64,000 bases of DNA from an uncultured Ignavibacteriota bacterium (GTDB lineage Bacteria > Bacteroidota > Ignavibacteria > UBA10030 > UBA8401). Under the pieces are notes generated by a model, which saw only the letters and a program-made list of their open reading frames with translations, ran no database searches and had not been told where the DNA came from. The stretch spans positions 310,001 to 374,000 of the forward strand of contig CAIOTF010000017.1 of the NCBI GenBank assembly GCA_903861125.1, given 5' to 3'. How positions within the stretch are numbered: position 1 is the stretch's first letter; each line of letters opens with the position of its first letter. Below, in pieces: positions 16,934 through 26,649 of this stretch. Both the position numbers and the translations under genes were made by a program.

Positions 16934-17986
16934 CAAGTTTTACAATGTAATTTAACCAAATTATCCTCTCTCTGTTTAGACCGAAATATTGCTAATGCGA
17001 GTGCAATTTTTTTATGCCTGCATTCGTTATTTGCGGCAAATTCAACACCTTCGTCACAATTTATCCTAACAGCAAGCGTCAGCAGGTATCCTCGATACGT
17101 TACACAAAGTATTCCTTCATCTATATCTGCATCTCATCTTTCTAATCTCATAATTCAGGATTAGCATTTTCTGCAGTACACATTCAGTGAAATCACCATC
17201 TGTTGCCAGCAGTTGGCAAACGGTTTTTAACTCCAAAGATCAATGATGCTATCGGCAGCGGGAATATTTTTAGGGCAATTCGACGGAAAAACAAAGTCGA
17301 GCGGGATATATTACGCTCTACTTCTATCGGATGGGAAATCGCCGTTACAAATTTTTCGATATTTTTCCATTTGTTATGTTGTTGTTTCCCCGTGCCGGGG
17401 AAACAACAACATTGAATACCGTTGCAATTTCAGAAACGAAATCATATCTTTTAACGGGAGCATATTTATAACCAAGGCATGGTTAAGTAATGTTATTGTT
17501 AATTTTTTTGATTACACATACGTGAGAGCAGTGAATTATACGAGAAAGTATGAGAAAAATATCCACAACAAAGGGAAAAAACTTTTTCACAATAATCGCT
17601 AATCTGATTTATGTGGTTGTACGAAGATTGTCCCGCTTCTTGTATTCCACATTGTGCGGGTTCAAAGAGATGAACATCGTCGATACCTACCCGACTGACA
17701 ACGGTCATGCGGGCATACCACGCAATTACTTTCTCAAAAGTTTTAATACATAAATGATTGCACTCCACAAATTATATGTTATAGTTTAAGATATCCAACC
17801 TCATTGAGGTATCATCGTGGCAAATTATCCCTTCCTATATATTTCGCTACAGTACAGTTCACCGGTAAAATATGTCATAGAAGTTCTCAAATCCCCATAA
17901 TAACTCCGCCGCAATTCAATCAGCAGATATTTTGTATTTCTGCGTGGTTGATGTTCTATAAATAGGTCATAAAAAAAGGAGTTGTA
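16934..17986. other. Gene-free region of about 1.05 kb between the tRNA cluster and the hybrid kinase
   Basis: Several short open frames exist on both strands, but none has a convincing ribosome-binding site, domain or codon pattern like the neighbours, and I call no gene. The region holds a perfect 16-bp inverted repeat (17376-17412) and a smaller one, TTGCCA / TGGCAA, at 17203-17219. The minus-strand frame 17499-17768 has some globular-looking composition and could be a decayed gene, but I do not recognise it. No tmRNA, SRP RNA, 6S or RNase P signature was seen. Confidence 0.55.
17376..17412. repeat. Perfect 16-bp inverted repeat with 5-nt loop
   Basis: ATGTTGTTGTTTCCCC, loop GTGCC, then GGGGAAACAACAACAT. 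The arms are fully complementary. No gene ends just before it on either strand and no T run follows, so it is not an obvious terminator. Confidence 0.9.
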
Positions 17987-20900
17987 ATGAAAAATTCCGA
18001 TAAGAAACTCGACGCAGTACTCCTCCGCCAAAAAGCAGAAGAGTTGCTGACAGTGAAACCAACGAAAACCAGTGCGAAATTATCCGAAAGCGAAACGCAG
18101 AAGCTTGTTCACGAATTACAAGGGCACCAGATAGAACTGGAACTGCAGAACGAAGAACTGACGAAAGCAAAAGAAAAATCAGAAATCGATGGAGAAAAGT
18201 ATGCTGAATTGTACGATTTTGCTCCGGCGGGATATTTTACCCTCTCCAAAGACAGTGAAATACTCCAACTGAACCTTACCGGTGCAACAATGATTGGCAA
18301 GGTACGGTCTCAATTATTGAAAGCACAATTCAGTTATTATATTTCCGTTGAAACAAAACCAGCGTTCAATGCATTCCTGGAAAAAATATTTGCCGGCACT
18401 TCAAAAGAAAGCTGTGAAGTGAATCTCGAAACAAATAACAATGAACCAATGTATGTTCATCTTTCTGGAATTGCAGTTGAAAGTGGAAAAACTTGTTTTG
18501 TCACGATGGTTGACATCAATGAACGTAAGCGAGGAGAGGAATCACTAAAAGCAAGTGAGGAAAAGTTCCGTAATTTATTCCAAACAATGATACAGGGGGT
18601 GGTTTATCAGGACGCCGATGGCAGGATCATCTCTGCTAACCCGGCGGCAGAACGCATACTGGGTCTTTCGCTTGACCAGATGCAGGGTCGTTCCTCGCTG
18701 GATCCGCGCTGGCACGCAATTCACGAAGATGGTTCCGATTTCCCCGGCGAGACACATCCCGCGATAGTGGCACTCCGCAGCGGACAACCTGTGCTTAATA
18801 TTGTTATGGGGGTGTTCCATCCGCAGACCGGAAATTACATCTGGATCAATGTCAATGCAATGCCATTATTCAAACCGAATGAAACCGCTCCCTATCAGGT
18901 TCATGCGACATTTGATGATATTACCGTGCGCAAGCATGCCGAGGAAGCACTGAGTGAGAGCAACGTAAGGTTCAATGCGCTATTCTTCAATGTGCCCCTT
19001 CAATGCGTTATCTATCGTTTCATTCGTGACGAGCACGGAGAAATTGTGGATTGGGAGTTCAGCGACATCAATCCACTTGGTGCGGCGAGTATCGGCAAAG
19101 ACGCCGCTGACGTGATCGGAAAACGGGCAACTGATGTGTTCGGAAGCGAAGCGATGGCTCCTTACATTAAAATCTCCAGACAGATTGCGAAAACCAGCCA
19201 GTCCCAACAATTTGAAACTCAGTTTGCTGCAAACGGACGCAACTACCTCTCTTCGGTGTTTCTGGTCGGGACCGAACATTACGCCAATGTCAGTGTGGAT
19301 ATCACAAAACACACACAAACGGAAATCGCACTACGGGAAAGCAAGGATCAAATAAATCAATTGCTTCAGACCACAGATCAGTGTATCTACGGCATCGATT
19401 TAAATGGATGTTGCACTTTCATCAACAAGACGGGCTTGAATACGTTAGGCTATAAAATTGAGGATTGCGTGGGGAAAAACATGCACAATCTTATCCACCA
19501 TAGCTATTCCGATGGAACACATTATCCAGTTGAAGATTGTCCCATTTTTCAGGCCAAGCTGACTGGGGTAGGTCACAAACTGGATAGTGAGGTGATGTGG
19601 CGGAAAGATGGGACGTCATTCCCAGCAGAATACTCATCGTATCCCATCATTCAAAACGGAAATATCAGCGGGGCTGTCGTTACTTTCTCAGACATCCCCG
19701 AACGCAAGCGGGCGGAAGAATCTATAAAAGAAAGTGAAGATAAGTACAGATTACTCTATGAGTCTAACCAGATGCCAATAGCAATTTTTGGTACCGAAAC
19801 ATTAAAATTCCTTTCTGTGAACAATGCTTTTGTAGATAAATATGGCTACACGAGAGAGGAATTCTTAACGATGACTATTTTGGATATCAGGCCTGAATCA
19901 GAAAAAGAAAGAGTAAAACAGTCAATCAAAATCTTTGATAAAGGACTTGTAAATTTAGGAGAATATCTTCATAAAAAGAAAAACGGAGAAATCATACATG
20001 TAGAAATTATCAGGAACGATTTAGTCTTTGAAGGGAAAAATGCAAAATTAGTTTTTGCCAATGACATTACCGAGCGCAAAAACACCGAACAAGCATTACG
20101 TCAAGCACAGAAACTTGAAAGTATTGGAACACTTGCAGGAGGAATCGCACACGATTTTAACAATCTGATGAACGCAGTACTGGGACAATCTGCCTTAGCG
20201 CTAAAAAAACTTCCTAAAGAAAGTCCGGTCGTGGACCACATCACAAAAGCCATAAAAGCTTCGGAACGTGTTGCCGACCTTACAAAACAGCTTCTTGCGT
20301 ATTCCGGTAGAGGGAAATTTGTAATTGATGAGATCGATCTGAATAAATTGGTAAAAGAAAATATCGCAATGCTCGAAGTATCAATTCCAAAGACGACACA
20401 ATTACAATTTGATCTGGGCTCTCCGTCCCCCCATATCATTGGAGACATCGGTCAGATCCAACAGGTAATTATGAACCTTATTATAAATGCCGGCGAGGCA
20501 ATGGGTTCAAATCCGGGATATATTACCGTTCGAACAAATAGCATTGTGCTATCGGAAAATATCAGTGAGTATTCAAAATATACCGCAACATCGATAGCGG
20601 CAGGCAATTACGCAATGCTGCAAATTAAAGACAACGGCTGTGGTATTAGTGCAGAAACACTCATTAGTATCTTCGACCCATTCTTCACAACAAAATTTAC
20701 CGGAAGAGGACTCGGTCTTGCAGCAGTTCTTGGCATTATCAAAGGACATAAGGGAGGATTACGCATCGAGAGTGAAGTTGGGAAAGGGACAATGTTCGAG
20801 ATTGTTTGGCCATTAATTGAGCCATCAAAGATATCAAAAATTACGGAGATGACGACAACAACTATTAATGGAGAAGGGAATACAATATTAATCATTGATG

Positions 20901-21247
20901 ACGAAGCATCGGTCATCGAATTACTTGAAGATGTTTTAACTGAGGTCAATTTCAAAGTGATCAGCGCCTTAGATCCGTTAAAAGGAATCGAACTCTATCG
21001 CAATCAACAACAGAACATTTCAATGGTCATACTGGATTATTCGATGCCGCATATGGACGGCAAGGTGGCGTTTGATAAGCTATTGCAGATCAACAATAAG
21101 GTTAAAGTTGTTCTCTGTTCGGGATATACCGAAGAAGAAACGTTGTCGGTGTTCGGTATAGACCGTCCGACAGCCTATTTCCAGAAGCCTTACGATACGG
21201 GAACACTTGTGAAGCGCGTGGCGCAGATTGTTTCAAACAAGAGTTGA
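17987..21247 (+). CDS. Soluble multi-PAS hybrid histidine kinase with C-terminal receiver domain
   Basis: 1086 residues; AAAAAAGGAGTTGTA just before the ATG fixes the start. An N-terminal coiled region (ELQGHQIELELQNEELTKA) is followed by about five PAS domains (roughly 60-180, 190-315, 325-440, 450-575, 585-700), several ending in the PAC-type D-I-(T/S)-E-R-K. The kinase core has the H-box GGIAHDFNNL with His722, then an ATPase domain with DNGCGIS and GRGLGLAAVLGI. The receiver domain (about 960-1083) has IIDDE and the phosphoacceptor Asp1017 in ILDYSMPHMDG. No transmembrane segment is evident, so it senses something cytoplasmic. Flanked by long gene-free DNA with no response regulator nearby; the signal and output are unknown. 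Confidence 0.93.
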   Translation: MKNSDKKLDAVLLRQKAEELLTVKPTKTSAKLSESETQKLVHELQGHQIELELQNEELTKAKEKSEIDGEKYAELYDFAPAGYFTLSKDSEILQLNLTGATMIGKVRSQLLKAQFSYYISVETKPAFNAFLEKIFAGTSKESCEVNLETNNNEPMYVHLSGIAVESGKTCFVTMVDINERKRGEESLKASEEKFRNLFQTMIQGVVYQDADGRIISANPAAERILGLSLDQMQGRSSLDPRWHAIHEDGSDFPGETHPAIVALRSGQPVLNIVMGVFHPQTGNYIWINVNAMPLFKPNETAPYQVHATFDDITVRKHAEEALSESNVRFNALFFNVPLQCVIYRFIRDEHGEIVDWEFSDINPLGAASIGKDAADVIGKRATDVFGSEAMAPYIKISRQIAKTSQSQQFETQFAANGRNYLSSVFLVGTEHYANVSVDITKHTQTEIALRESKDQINQLLQTTDQCIYGIDLNGCCTFINKTGLNTLGYKIEDCVGKNMHNLIHHSYSDGTHYPVEDCPIFQAKLTGVGHKLDSEVMWRKDGTSFPAEYSSYPIIQNGNISGAVVTFSDIPERKRAEESIKESEDKYRLLYESNQMPIAIFGTETLKFLSVNNAFVDKYGYTREEFLTMTILDIRPESEKERVKQSIKIFDKGLVNLGEYLHKKKNGEIIHVEIIRNDLVFEGKNAKLVFANDITERKNTEQALRQAQKLESIGTLAGGIAHDFNNLMNAVLGQSALALKKLPKESPVVDHITKAIKASERVADLTKQLLAYSGRGKFVIDEIDLNKLVKENIAMLEVSIPKTTQLQFDLGSPSPHIIGDIGQIQQVIMNLIINAGEAMGSNPGYITVRTNSIVLSENISEYSKYTATSIAAGNYAMLQIKDNGCGISAETLISIFDPFFTTKFTGRGLGLAAVLGIIKGHKGGLRIESEVGKGTMFEIVWPLIEPSKISKITEMTTTTINGEGNTILIIDDEASVIELLEDVLTEVNFKVISALDPLKGIELYRNQQQNISMVILDYSMPHMDGKVAFDKLLQINNKVKVVLCSGYTEEETLSVFGIDRPTAYFQKPYDTGTLVKRVAQIVSNKS

Positions 21248-21905
21248 ATAAAAGCATGCTGAGGAAATTAAGGACTATGGTATAGTGCCGTTTTATTTAA
21301 ATTAATCTCAAAATGAATATCCGGTATGTTTATCCCGACGATGCTTCTTCTTCGATGTAAAGACTGAGTGGCATACCGAATTCCGGATCAGCGAAGTTTT
21401 TTAGATGCTAATTTATAATTGAGTAGCAGCCTGATCAATCTGTTGTTTTGTTGTTAGTACAATTACAAACAGAATGTTAAAGACAAATCAATAATTCGGT
21501 TTTTATTTCCTCTACTTTGGGACCGTATTTTTCTATTAAACACTTTCAATACAACCTTTACCGGCTTGCCGGGTGGGGTGCGAAAAACGACGATTGCGAT
21601 GCAATCTAAAGCTCTATAAATACGAAAAGCTTCAAATCTAGTGCATAGGAGTGCAATTACATCCATTCCGAGCAATGTTAAAGCCGAAATATCACTGAAA
21701 ATACTTAAGGATATTATAGTTCATCGTTGACGCCTCAGAAGAATAAATATGACAATGTGATTTACGATAAACAAAAAACTTTTTAAGGAATTAGTATTGA
21801 CAATGAATCATTACTCCATTAACTTACGGCAGTTAGTTTAAGTGTTAGAAGAACAATATCTGTTAACGATTTTTCTAATCGCAGCTCGAAAATAAAATAA
21901 ATCGA
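21248..21905. other. Gene-free region of about 0.66 kb after the hybrid kinase
   Basis: No supported gene. A 70-codon minus-strand frame (21463-21675) lacks a recognisable domain and I do not call it. A short palindromic stretch GATTGC GAT GCAATC occurs around 21590-21605. No terminator with a clear T run is seen directly after the kinase. Confidence 0.5.
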
Positions 21906-22304
21906 ATGATGAAACTATCTCTGACATTGACAGTGTTATTTGCTTCCGTGATGTTTGCAGGCGTTATCCGTGAAGGTTCGATGCAGGCGCGAAGCGATGG
22001 AAGCAATGTTACCATTCAGTGGGGAACGACAGACGAATCAGGTATAAAAGAATTCGTTATCGAACGTCGCAGCGGATCGGTTGGAGATTTTATTACGATT
22101 GCAGTTGTTGCTAAAAAAGGATCGAATTCATTTTACGAGTATATTGATAAATCAGCATTCAAAACAACAGGTTCAATTTACCAATATCGAATAAAATCGG
22201 TAACCAGTTCCGGCGGTGTTGAATATTCTGCCGTGGTTACAATCTCGCATAATGTGTCGGGTGTAAAACGGACGTGGGGAAGTTTGAAAGCGATGTTCCG
22301 CTAA
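21906..22304 (+). CDS. Small secreted fibronectin type III-like protein
   Basis: 132 residues (a second ATG follows immediately at 21909). Signal peptide MMKLSLTLTVLFASVMFAG, then one beta-rich domain: VTIQWGTTDESGIKEFVIERRSG, followed by YQYRIKSVTSSGGVEYSAVVTI, which is the strand pattern of an Fn3 domain (W in strand B, Y-x-Y-x-I in strand F). The tail KRTWGSLKAMFR is basic with aromatics and may be a short anchoring or sorting tail. Monocistronic, with its own terminator 20 bp downstream. Role unknown. Confidence 0.75.
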   Translation: MMKLSLTLTVLFASVMFAGVIREGSMQARSDGSNVTIQWGTTDESGIKEFVIERRSGSVGDFITIAVVAKKGSNSFYEYIDKSAFKTTGSIYQYRIKSVTSSGGVEYSAVVTISHNVSGVKRTWGSLKAMFR

Positions 22305-22322
22305 AAAATTTGATTGGTGTAT

Positions 22323-22354
22323 AAAAAGCGATTCAGATGAATCGCTTTTTTTTT
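22323..22354 (+). terminator. Rho-independent terminator after the Fn3 protein
   Basis: AAAAAGCGATTC / GAATCGCTTTTT, 12-bp stem with a 4-nt loop and a run of nine T. Confidence 0.95.
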
Positions 22355-22362
22355 GTACGATT

Positions 22363-22971
22363 ATGATTATAACAACTGTCCCTATCATTCTTGCCTCACA
22401 GTCGCCGCGCCGGGCCCATCTGTTGCGTCAGATTGGTTTGACGTTCACTATCCAGCCGAGTTCTGTCGCTGAAGAAATAAATTCTATCCACACATCGGAA
22501 GAAAATGTCAGACGATTGTCCCTGCACAAAGCCGAAGATATTGCACAATGGCATGAACAGGGAATTGTGATCGGCTCCGACACGATTGTTGTCATAGACG
22601 GGAAAGTACTTGGAAAACCTTCGTCAAGGAATGAGGCTGAGCAGATGCTCGGGATGCTCAGTGGACGAACACATACAGTCTTTACCGGATTTGCGCTGGT
22701 TGATGTGAAAACGAAAAAATCCTATATTGATTGTGAACATACCGATGTTTCATTTCGTGTGTTATCTGAAAAAGAGATTAGCGATTATGTCGCAACTGGT
22801 TCTCCTATGGACAAAGCGGGATCATACGGCATTCAGGATGATTTCGGTGCGGTGTTCGTTGAAAAGATTGTTGGGGACTATTATACGGTTGTTGGATTTC
22901 CTCTTTCGAAATTCTATCTTGCATTTACGAAGTTTGCCGGACAACTCGGTTATTTGAAAGGATCGTTATGA
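22363..22971 (+). CDS. maf: Maf-family nucleoside triphosphate pyrophosphatase
   Basis: 202 residues. Maf proteins hydrolyse dTTP/UTP and modified NTPs to monophosphates. The N-terminal [19 protein letters not shown] is the Maf signature, followed by [16 protein letters not shown] and [14 protein letters not shown], which together form the active site. Starts 9 nt after the preceding terminator, so its promoter must lie close to or inside that hairpin. Its last codons overlap the next gene (ATGA). Confidence 0.94.
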   Translation: MIITTVPIILASQSPRRAHLLRQIGLTFTIQPSSVAEEINSIHTSEENVRRLSLHKAEDIAQWHEQGIVIGSDTIVVIDGKVLGKPSSRNEAEQMLGMLSGRTHTVFTGFALVDVKTKKSYIDCEHTDVSFRVLSEKEISDYVATGSPMDKAGSYGIQDDFGAVFVEKIVGDYYTVVGFPLSKFYLAFTKFAGQLGYLKGSL

Positions 22972-23369
22972 ATCAGAAAATTCGTGTGTTGATCGCAAAA
23001 GCCGGTCTTGATGGTCACGACCGCGGAGCGAAAGTGATTGCAGCCGCACTGCGCGATGCAGGAATGGAAGTGATCTATACAGGTCTGCGTAAAACGCCGG
23101 AAGCGATCGTCGAAGCGGCACTGCAGGAAGATGTGAATGCGATCGGCATCAGTTCGCTCAGCGGTGCACACATGACAATATTTCCGAAAGTAAAGAATTT
23201 GATGAAAGAAAAAGGGATGGATGATGTGCTGCTGTTTGGAGGAGGCATCGTGCCTCAAGAGGATATTGTGCGTTTAAAAGAACTGGGTATCGGAGAGATA
23301 TTTACACCGGGTGCTTCTACATTTGTTATCGTCGATTATATCAAAAACATGTTTAAGTTACCCGTTTAA
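22968..23369 (+). CDS. Cobalamin-binding subunit of methylmalonyl-CoA-type mutase
   Basis: 133 residues, a free-standing B12-binding domain. It has the DxHxxG motif in [14 protein letters not shown] (His ligand to cobalt), the SxL motif in GISSLSGAH and the GGG in [12 protein letters not shown]. In many bacteria the mutase is split into a large catalytic subunit and this small subunit; the large partner is not in the window. It is linked in function to the carboxylase at 2997. Overlaps maf by 4 bp and converges on polB, sharing 4 bp at the stops. Confidence 0.93.
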   Translation: MNQKIRVLIAKAGLDGHDRGAKVIAAALRDAGMEVIYTGLRKTPEAIVEAALQEDVNAIGISSLSGAHMTIFPKVKNLMKEKGMDDVLLFGGGIVPQEDIVRLKELGIGEIFTPGASTFVIVDYIKNMFKLPV

Positions 23370-25726
23370 TTTTCGGTATCGTCGAATTCTATGGAATAAC
23401 TTTCGTCCTTTAACGTCTCATCACGTTCTACGGACTTCTCTTTACGGTTGACAATGACGATCGCCGTGGGATCGAAACCGAAGAGATCTTCAGTGGCAAA
23501 AATCGTCTCGAAACCGCGTTCATCAAAGAAAATTTCGAATTTCTTCGAGAACTCTTCCAGCCTCTTCAAATAATATTCAGTATTTTCATCCGGAAAATTT
23601 GCATCCCATTCATGCGCCTCTTTTGCGTTCTCAAATCCTTTTACGTTCGCATCGCTGCCGGTAATATAATACCGGATGCGGCTTCCTTGTTTGTACTTTC
23701 TGGAGGATCGCAGGGCAAGTTCGTAGGCAGCAGAGCGGTTCCTTTTGCCCTCCTTGATATCGTTCTTATACTCTTCAAGCGATTCCTTGATCATATCGGT
23801 TTTGGCAAAATCACTGATATCTATTCCGTGCTCTCTGATTGTTTTCTCAAGTTCAATATAAAGTCCGTGCAGATCTTGTATACGGTCGTTTAGCAGACAA
23901 TCGACACATTGCTGAATATAGCTTCGCCCGAACCGTTCGATCGCACGTGAAATCAATGATGATCCCTTGATAGAGACGCGGTTATTATAGTCCAGTAGAG
24001 CATAGTTTTTCTTTTTGTAACTCATTATTTTCTTGAACCGTCCGCTGAATCCCAGATTAATTCCTTCCGGCAGCGTTTCGGAAAGATGCTCGACAAATTT
24101 CCGTTCAGATTCTTCACCGGAGACATTGTCCGGAGGGATGAAAAATATTCCATCGGTGTCTACTTCAATCACTGTTCCGTTATGGATCTCTATTTCCCGG
24201 ATAAGTGTCCGCAATAATTCCTGCCCGGTGCTTGTTATGACATCGGCCTGGCGGTAATCGTTGAACAATCCTTTTCCGTATCCCAAATAACCGTAAAATG
24301 AATTGATGAGTATTTTGAAAGATGATTGCATTGCATCTATCGTCGAATATTCCTTGCTGCCGACTGCTAATGCCAAAGTACGCTTTGCCTCAAGCCGCTG
24401 CGTTGTCAGATATTTCAAAGCAGAAGGGAAGACATCAAGATCATCGGTGATAGGCTTGATGTTTTTGGACAGCATGATAGACGGATATAGAGATTCAACA
24501 TCCGCGTGGACAATGGGGCTGAAGACGCCGGTGTAGAATATATCGGTATATCCTCCGGATGTCTGCGAACCTTTTTGCGGTTTCGGTATTGAGTGACGCT
24601 GTTTAATGTACTCACGCAGGAAGAGTGATTCAATTTTGGCAGCCGAACCGAGTTTTGCCACTGTTCCATAATTGAACGGCAGCATCTGGGTAAGATAAAA
24701 AGTACTGCCCGACAATTTATCACTCAGCCCTCTTGTTTCAACAACATCATCCAATGCATATTTTTTCAGTGTTTCAACCTCGTTATCCCAGTACCACGAA
24801 ATCTTATCGCCCGGAATATATGTGCGGTCTGCAGTCGATAATCCGAAATATTTTGCTGCATATTTCAGTCCGTGGTTTTCCATGTTCCGTTTTGTCATAT
24901 CGTAGGATTGGACGAGCAGCCACGTATCGATGAAATGTCTGCCGTCAACCTCGTAACTTGTATATTCTACGGAATTTTCCGCAAAAGATGTCCGTGAACG
25001 GAACCCGCTCGGCACGGATCCGTCACGCCCTATCGTGAATTCAATTTCATGTAAGGCGCACCGCTGAAGAATGTAAGGAAGATCGAAATTGAAAATGTTG
25101 TGGCCTTCGATGATATCAGGATCTTTTTCGATGATGATCTTAATGCATTGCTGAAGGAGTTTTTTCTCTCCTATGTGTTTTCCGCCAATTACGGTCTCGA
25201 ATCCCCGGTTATCAGAAAGCGATATAAGAATAATGCGGTCATCTTTTTTGTCCGCACGGCTGAAGCGGTAATCCTTAGAATAGGTCTCGATATCTATTTG
25301 GAGCCTGTGTAGGTCATTGAATTGCATTCCCTTGAACAACGTCTTACCGCTTTGCATAAGATACTGTGTGTTCATGTCGGGGCGGAGAAAGATATGCTCC
25401 GTGTCAAGATGGGAATTATAATTGGTCTTGAATTCTTTTGTGATTTTTCGAAGGGCGTAATTTACGGCATCCCATAATATCGGTACGGAAGGGAATGCGC
25501 AGATATACTGATAAAAATTCGAACCTTCGAGTTTTTTTTGCCAAAACTTTTCGGGAAAATTTTCGAGGAACCGTTTATCGGAGATATGGAAAAAAGGAAA
25601 AAATTCTTCATCGCGATGCTCGATGACATCGCCGGCACGCTTATATATTCGCACGAGTGATTCACCGTGCGCATTTACTGCAACGATATTCGCTTCGTCA
25701 TCATGTCCGAAAAGGATAGGGTTCAT
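23366..25726 (-). CDS. Family B DNA polymerase with 3'-5' exonuclease domain
   Basis: 786 residues. Exonuclease motifs: ExoI IDIET (Asp145, Glu147), Exo[13 protein letters not shown] (Asp215), ExoIII YALDD (Tyr323, Asp327). Polymerase motifs: [13 protein letters not shown] (Asp409), [14 protein letters not shown] (Lys471), [10 protein letters not shown] (Asp523, Asp525). Exonuclease and polymerase sites are thus both complete. It is shorter and more archaeal-like than E. coli Pol II and I do not assign polB with certainty; repair or translesion synthesis is the likely role. The start ATG lies 6 nt from a TATATTTC box on the same strand (25733-25740), suggesting a very short leader. Confidence 0.92.
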   Translation of the reverse strand: MNPILFGHDDEANIVAVNAHGESLVRIYKRAGDVIEHRDEEFFPFFHISDKRFLENFPEKFWQKKLEGSNFYQYICAFPSVPILWDAVNYALRKITKEFKTNYNSHLDTEHIFLRPDMNTQYLMQSGKTLFKGMQFNDLHRLQIDIETYSKDYRFSRADKKDDRIILISLSDNRGFETVIGGKHIGEKKLLQQCIKIIIEKDPDIIEGHNIFNFDLPYILQRCALHEIEFTIGRDGSVPSGFRSRTSFAENSVEYTSYEVDGRHFIDTWLLVQSYDMTKRNMENHGLKYAAKYFGLSTADRTYIPGDKISWYWDNEVETLKKYALDDVVETRGLSDKLSGSTFYLTQMLPFNYGTVAKLGSAAKIESLFLREYIKQRHSIPKPQKGSQTSGGYTDIFYTGVFSPIVHADVESLYPSIMLSKNIKPITDDLDVFPSALKYLTTQRLEAKRTLALAVGSKEYSTIDAMQSSFKILINSFYGYLGYGKGLFNDYRQADVITSTGQELLRTLIREIEIHNGTVIEVDTDGIFFIPPDNVSGEESERKFVEHLSETLPEGINLGFSGRFKKIMSYKKKNYALLDYNNRVSIKGSSLISRAIERFGRSYIQQCVDCLLNDRIQDLHGLYIELEKTIREHGIDISDFAKTDMIKESLEEYKNDIKEGKRNRSAAYELALRSSRKYKQGSRIRYYITGSDANVKGFENAKEAHEWDANFPDENTEYYLKRLEEFSKKFEIFFDERGFETIFATEDLFGFDPTAIVIVNRKEKSVERDETLKDESYSIEFDDTEN

Positions 25727-25732
25727 ACGACT

Positions 25733-25740
25733 GAAATATA
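25733..25740 (-). promoter_or_regulatory. Promoter -7 box TATATTTC next to the DNA polymerase start
   Basis: Reading on the minus strand, TATATTTC is followed by 6 nt and then the ATG. It resembles the TATATTTG/A boxes elsewhere in the window. No TTG box at the correct spacing was found. Confidence 0.35.
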
Positions 25741-25755
25741 ATCATCTTACAAAAG

Positions 25756-25788
25756 AAAAAGGATTGAAAAAATATTTCAATCCTTTTT
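25756..25788 (-). terminator. Rho-independent terminator after the DUF4249 lipoprotein
   Basis: AAAAAGGATTGAAA / TTTCAATCCTTTTT, a 14-bp stem with a 5-nt loop. On the minus strand it is followed by a T-rich run and ends the receptor-lipoprotein transcript before the polymerase gene. Confidence 0.85.
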
Positions 25789-25810
25789 TCAACTATCGAT
25801 AAAAAATAGT

Positions 25811-26644
25811 TTACGGTGTAATTTTCACCGTTATTCCACCTTTTGCCTGGGTTCTGGCCCAAAAAACTCCTATTCCGCCTTGAATTGTATAGCGGATTTC
25901 CTTCAATTCGCCTCCCTGAGCCGCAAAATATTGATTGAGAAATGCGTTGTAATTCTCATCTACGGCATAGACGTCAAAACGCGTTGTACCGTAATAATTC
26001 AAAACGAACCAGGGTACTTCTGTAAAAGTTTGTTCCTTCGGCAATCCAACCCGATAACCGATTTTGTCCGGCGGCGGATCCATGGTAGTATCCCGCATAA
26101 ATGATTTCAGGATTCTCGGTGCATTCAAATCCAAGCTGGAAATAGTGGGTAAATAGGTACCGTGAAATCGGCTTGCAGTCCATGCAAAAAAGTTAACGGG
26201 ATTTAGCGGGCTATATTTTACAACACTATTGTTAACCAGAGATGAGTGCACAAGACTGAATGTATCGGGAACAGTGGTGACCGCAGAAACCGATTTGCCG
26301 TCCTGCGTCTTAATATCAAGCCGATACGTTTTTGTCGGTAGAATGATTTTCAACGGATTGGCAGAGTGATATCGTCCGGGATTCAGCGGATCGTACACAA
26401 GTGAATCTTCAAAGAATACGTCAACGCCGATAACCTTTACGACTGCGTTAGTGATAGCATAATTTGCCGGCGACACAAGTTTGTCCACTTCACCGGTGTA
26501 TAATAGTTTCACTGTATCGATGGTTCTGCCCGATTCTAACATTCCGGTCACAACGATCTGTTTATTGTAATCGAACGGCGATGCGGATTCATCACAACCC
26601 GTAAAGTACAGTAATGGTAAAACAAGAAGAAGAAGGTATCTCAT
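25811..26644 (-). CDS. DUF4249-type lipoprotein partner of the TonB receptor
   Basis: 277 residues. Lipoprotein signal peptide with lipobox YFTGC (Cys17). The following KQIVVTGMLESGRTIDTVKLLYTGEV and the beta-rich Ig-like region PLKIILPTKTYRLDIKTQDGKSVSAVTTVP follow the layout of DUF4249 proteins, which in Bacteroidota are encoded directly after TonB-dependent receptors. It lies 5 bp behind the receptor gene. Presumed surface or periplasmic component of an uptake system; the ligand is unknown. Confidence 0.82.
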   Translation of the reverse strand: MRYLLLLVLPLLYFTGCDESASPFDYNKQIVVTGMLESGRTIDTVKLLYTGEVDKLVSPANYAITNAVVKVIGVDVFFEDSLVYDPLNPGRYHSANPLKIILPTKTYRLDIKTQDGKSVSAVTTVPDTFSLVHSSLVNNSVVKYSPLNPVNFFAWTASRFHGTYLPTISSLDLNAPRILKSFMRDTTMDPPPDKIGYRVGLPKEQTFTEVPWFVLNYYGTTRFDVYAVDENYNAFLNQYFAAQGGELKEIRYTIQGGIGVFWARTQAKGGITVKITP

Positions 26645-26649
26645 AATAT

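Noticed and set aside
17243-17602. 119-codon plus-strand frame across the perfect inverted repeat
   Set aside because: It reads through the palindrome, giving a low-complexity string, and shows no domain or ribosome-binding site.
17499-17768. 89-codon minus-strand frame in the gene-free region
   Set aside because: Composition looks somewhat protein-like, but there is no recognised domain, no clear start signal and no neighbour in support; possibly a decayed gene.
21463-21675. 70-codon minus-strand frame after the hybrid kinase
   Set aside because: No recognisable motif; basic, cysteine-scattered composition and weak start context do not support a gene.
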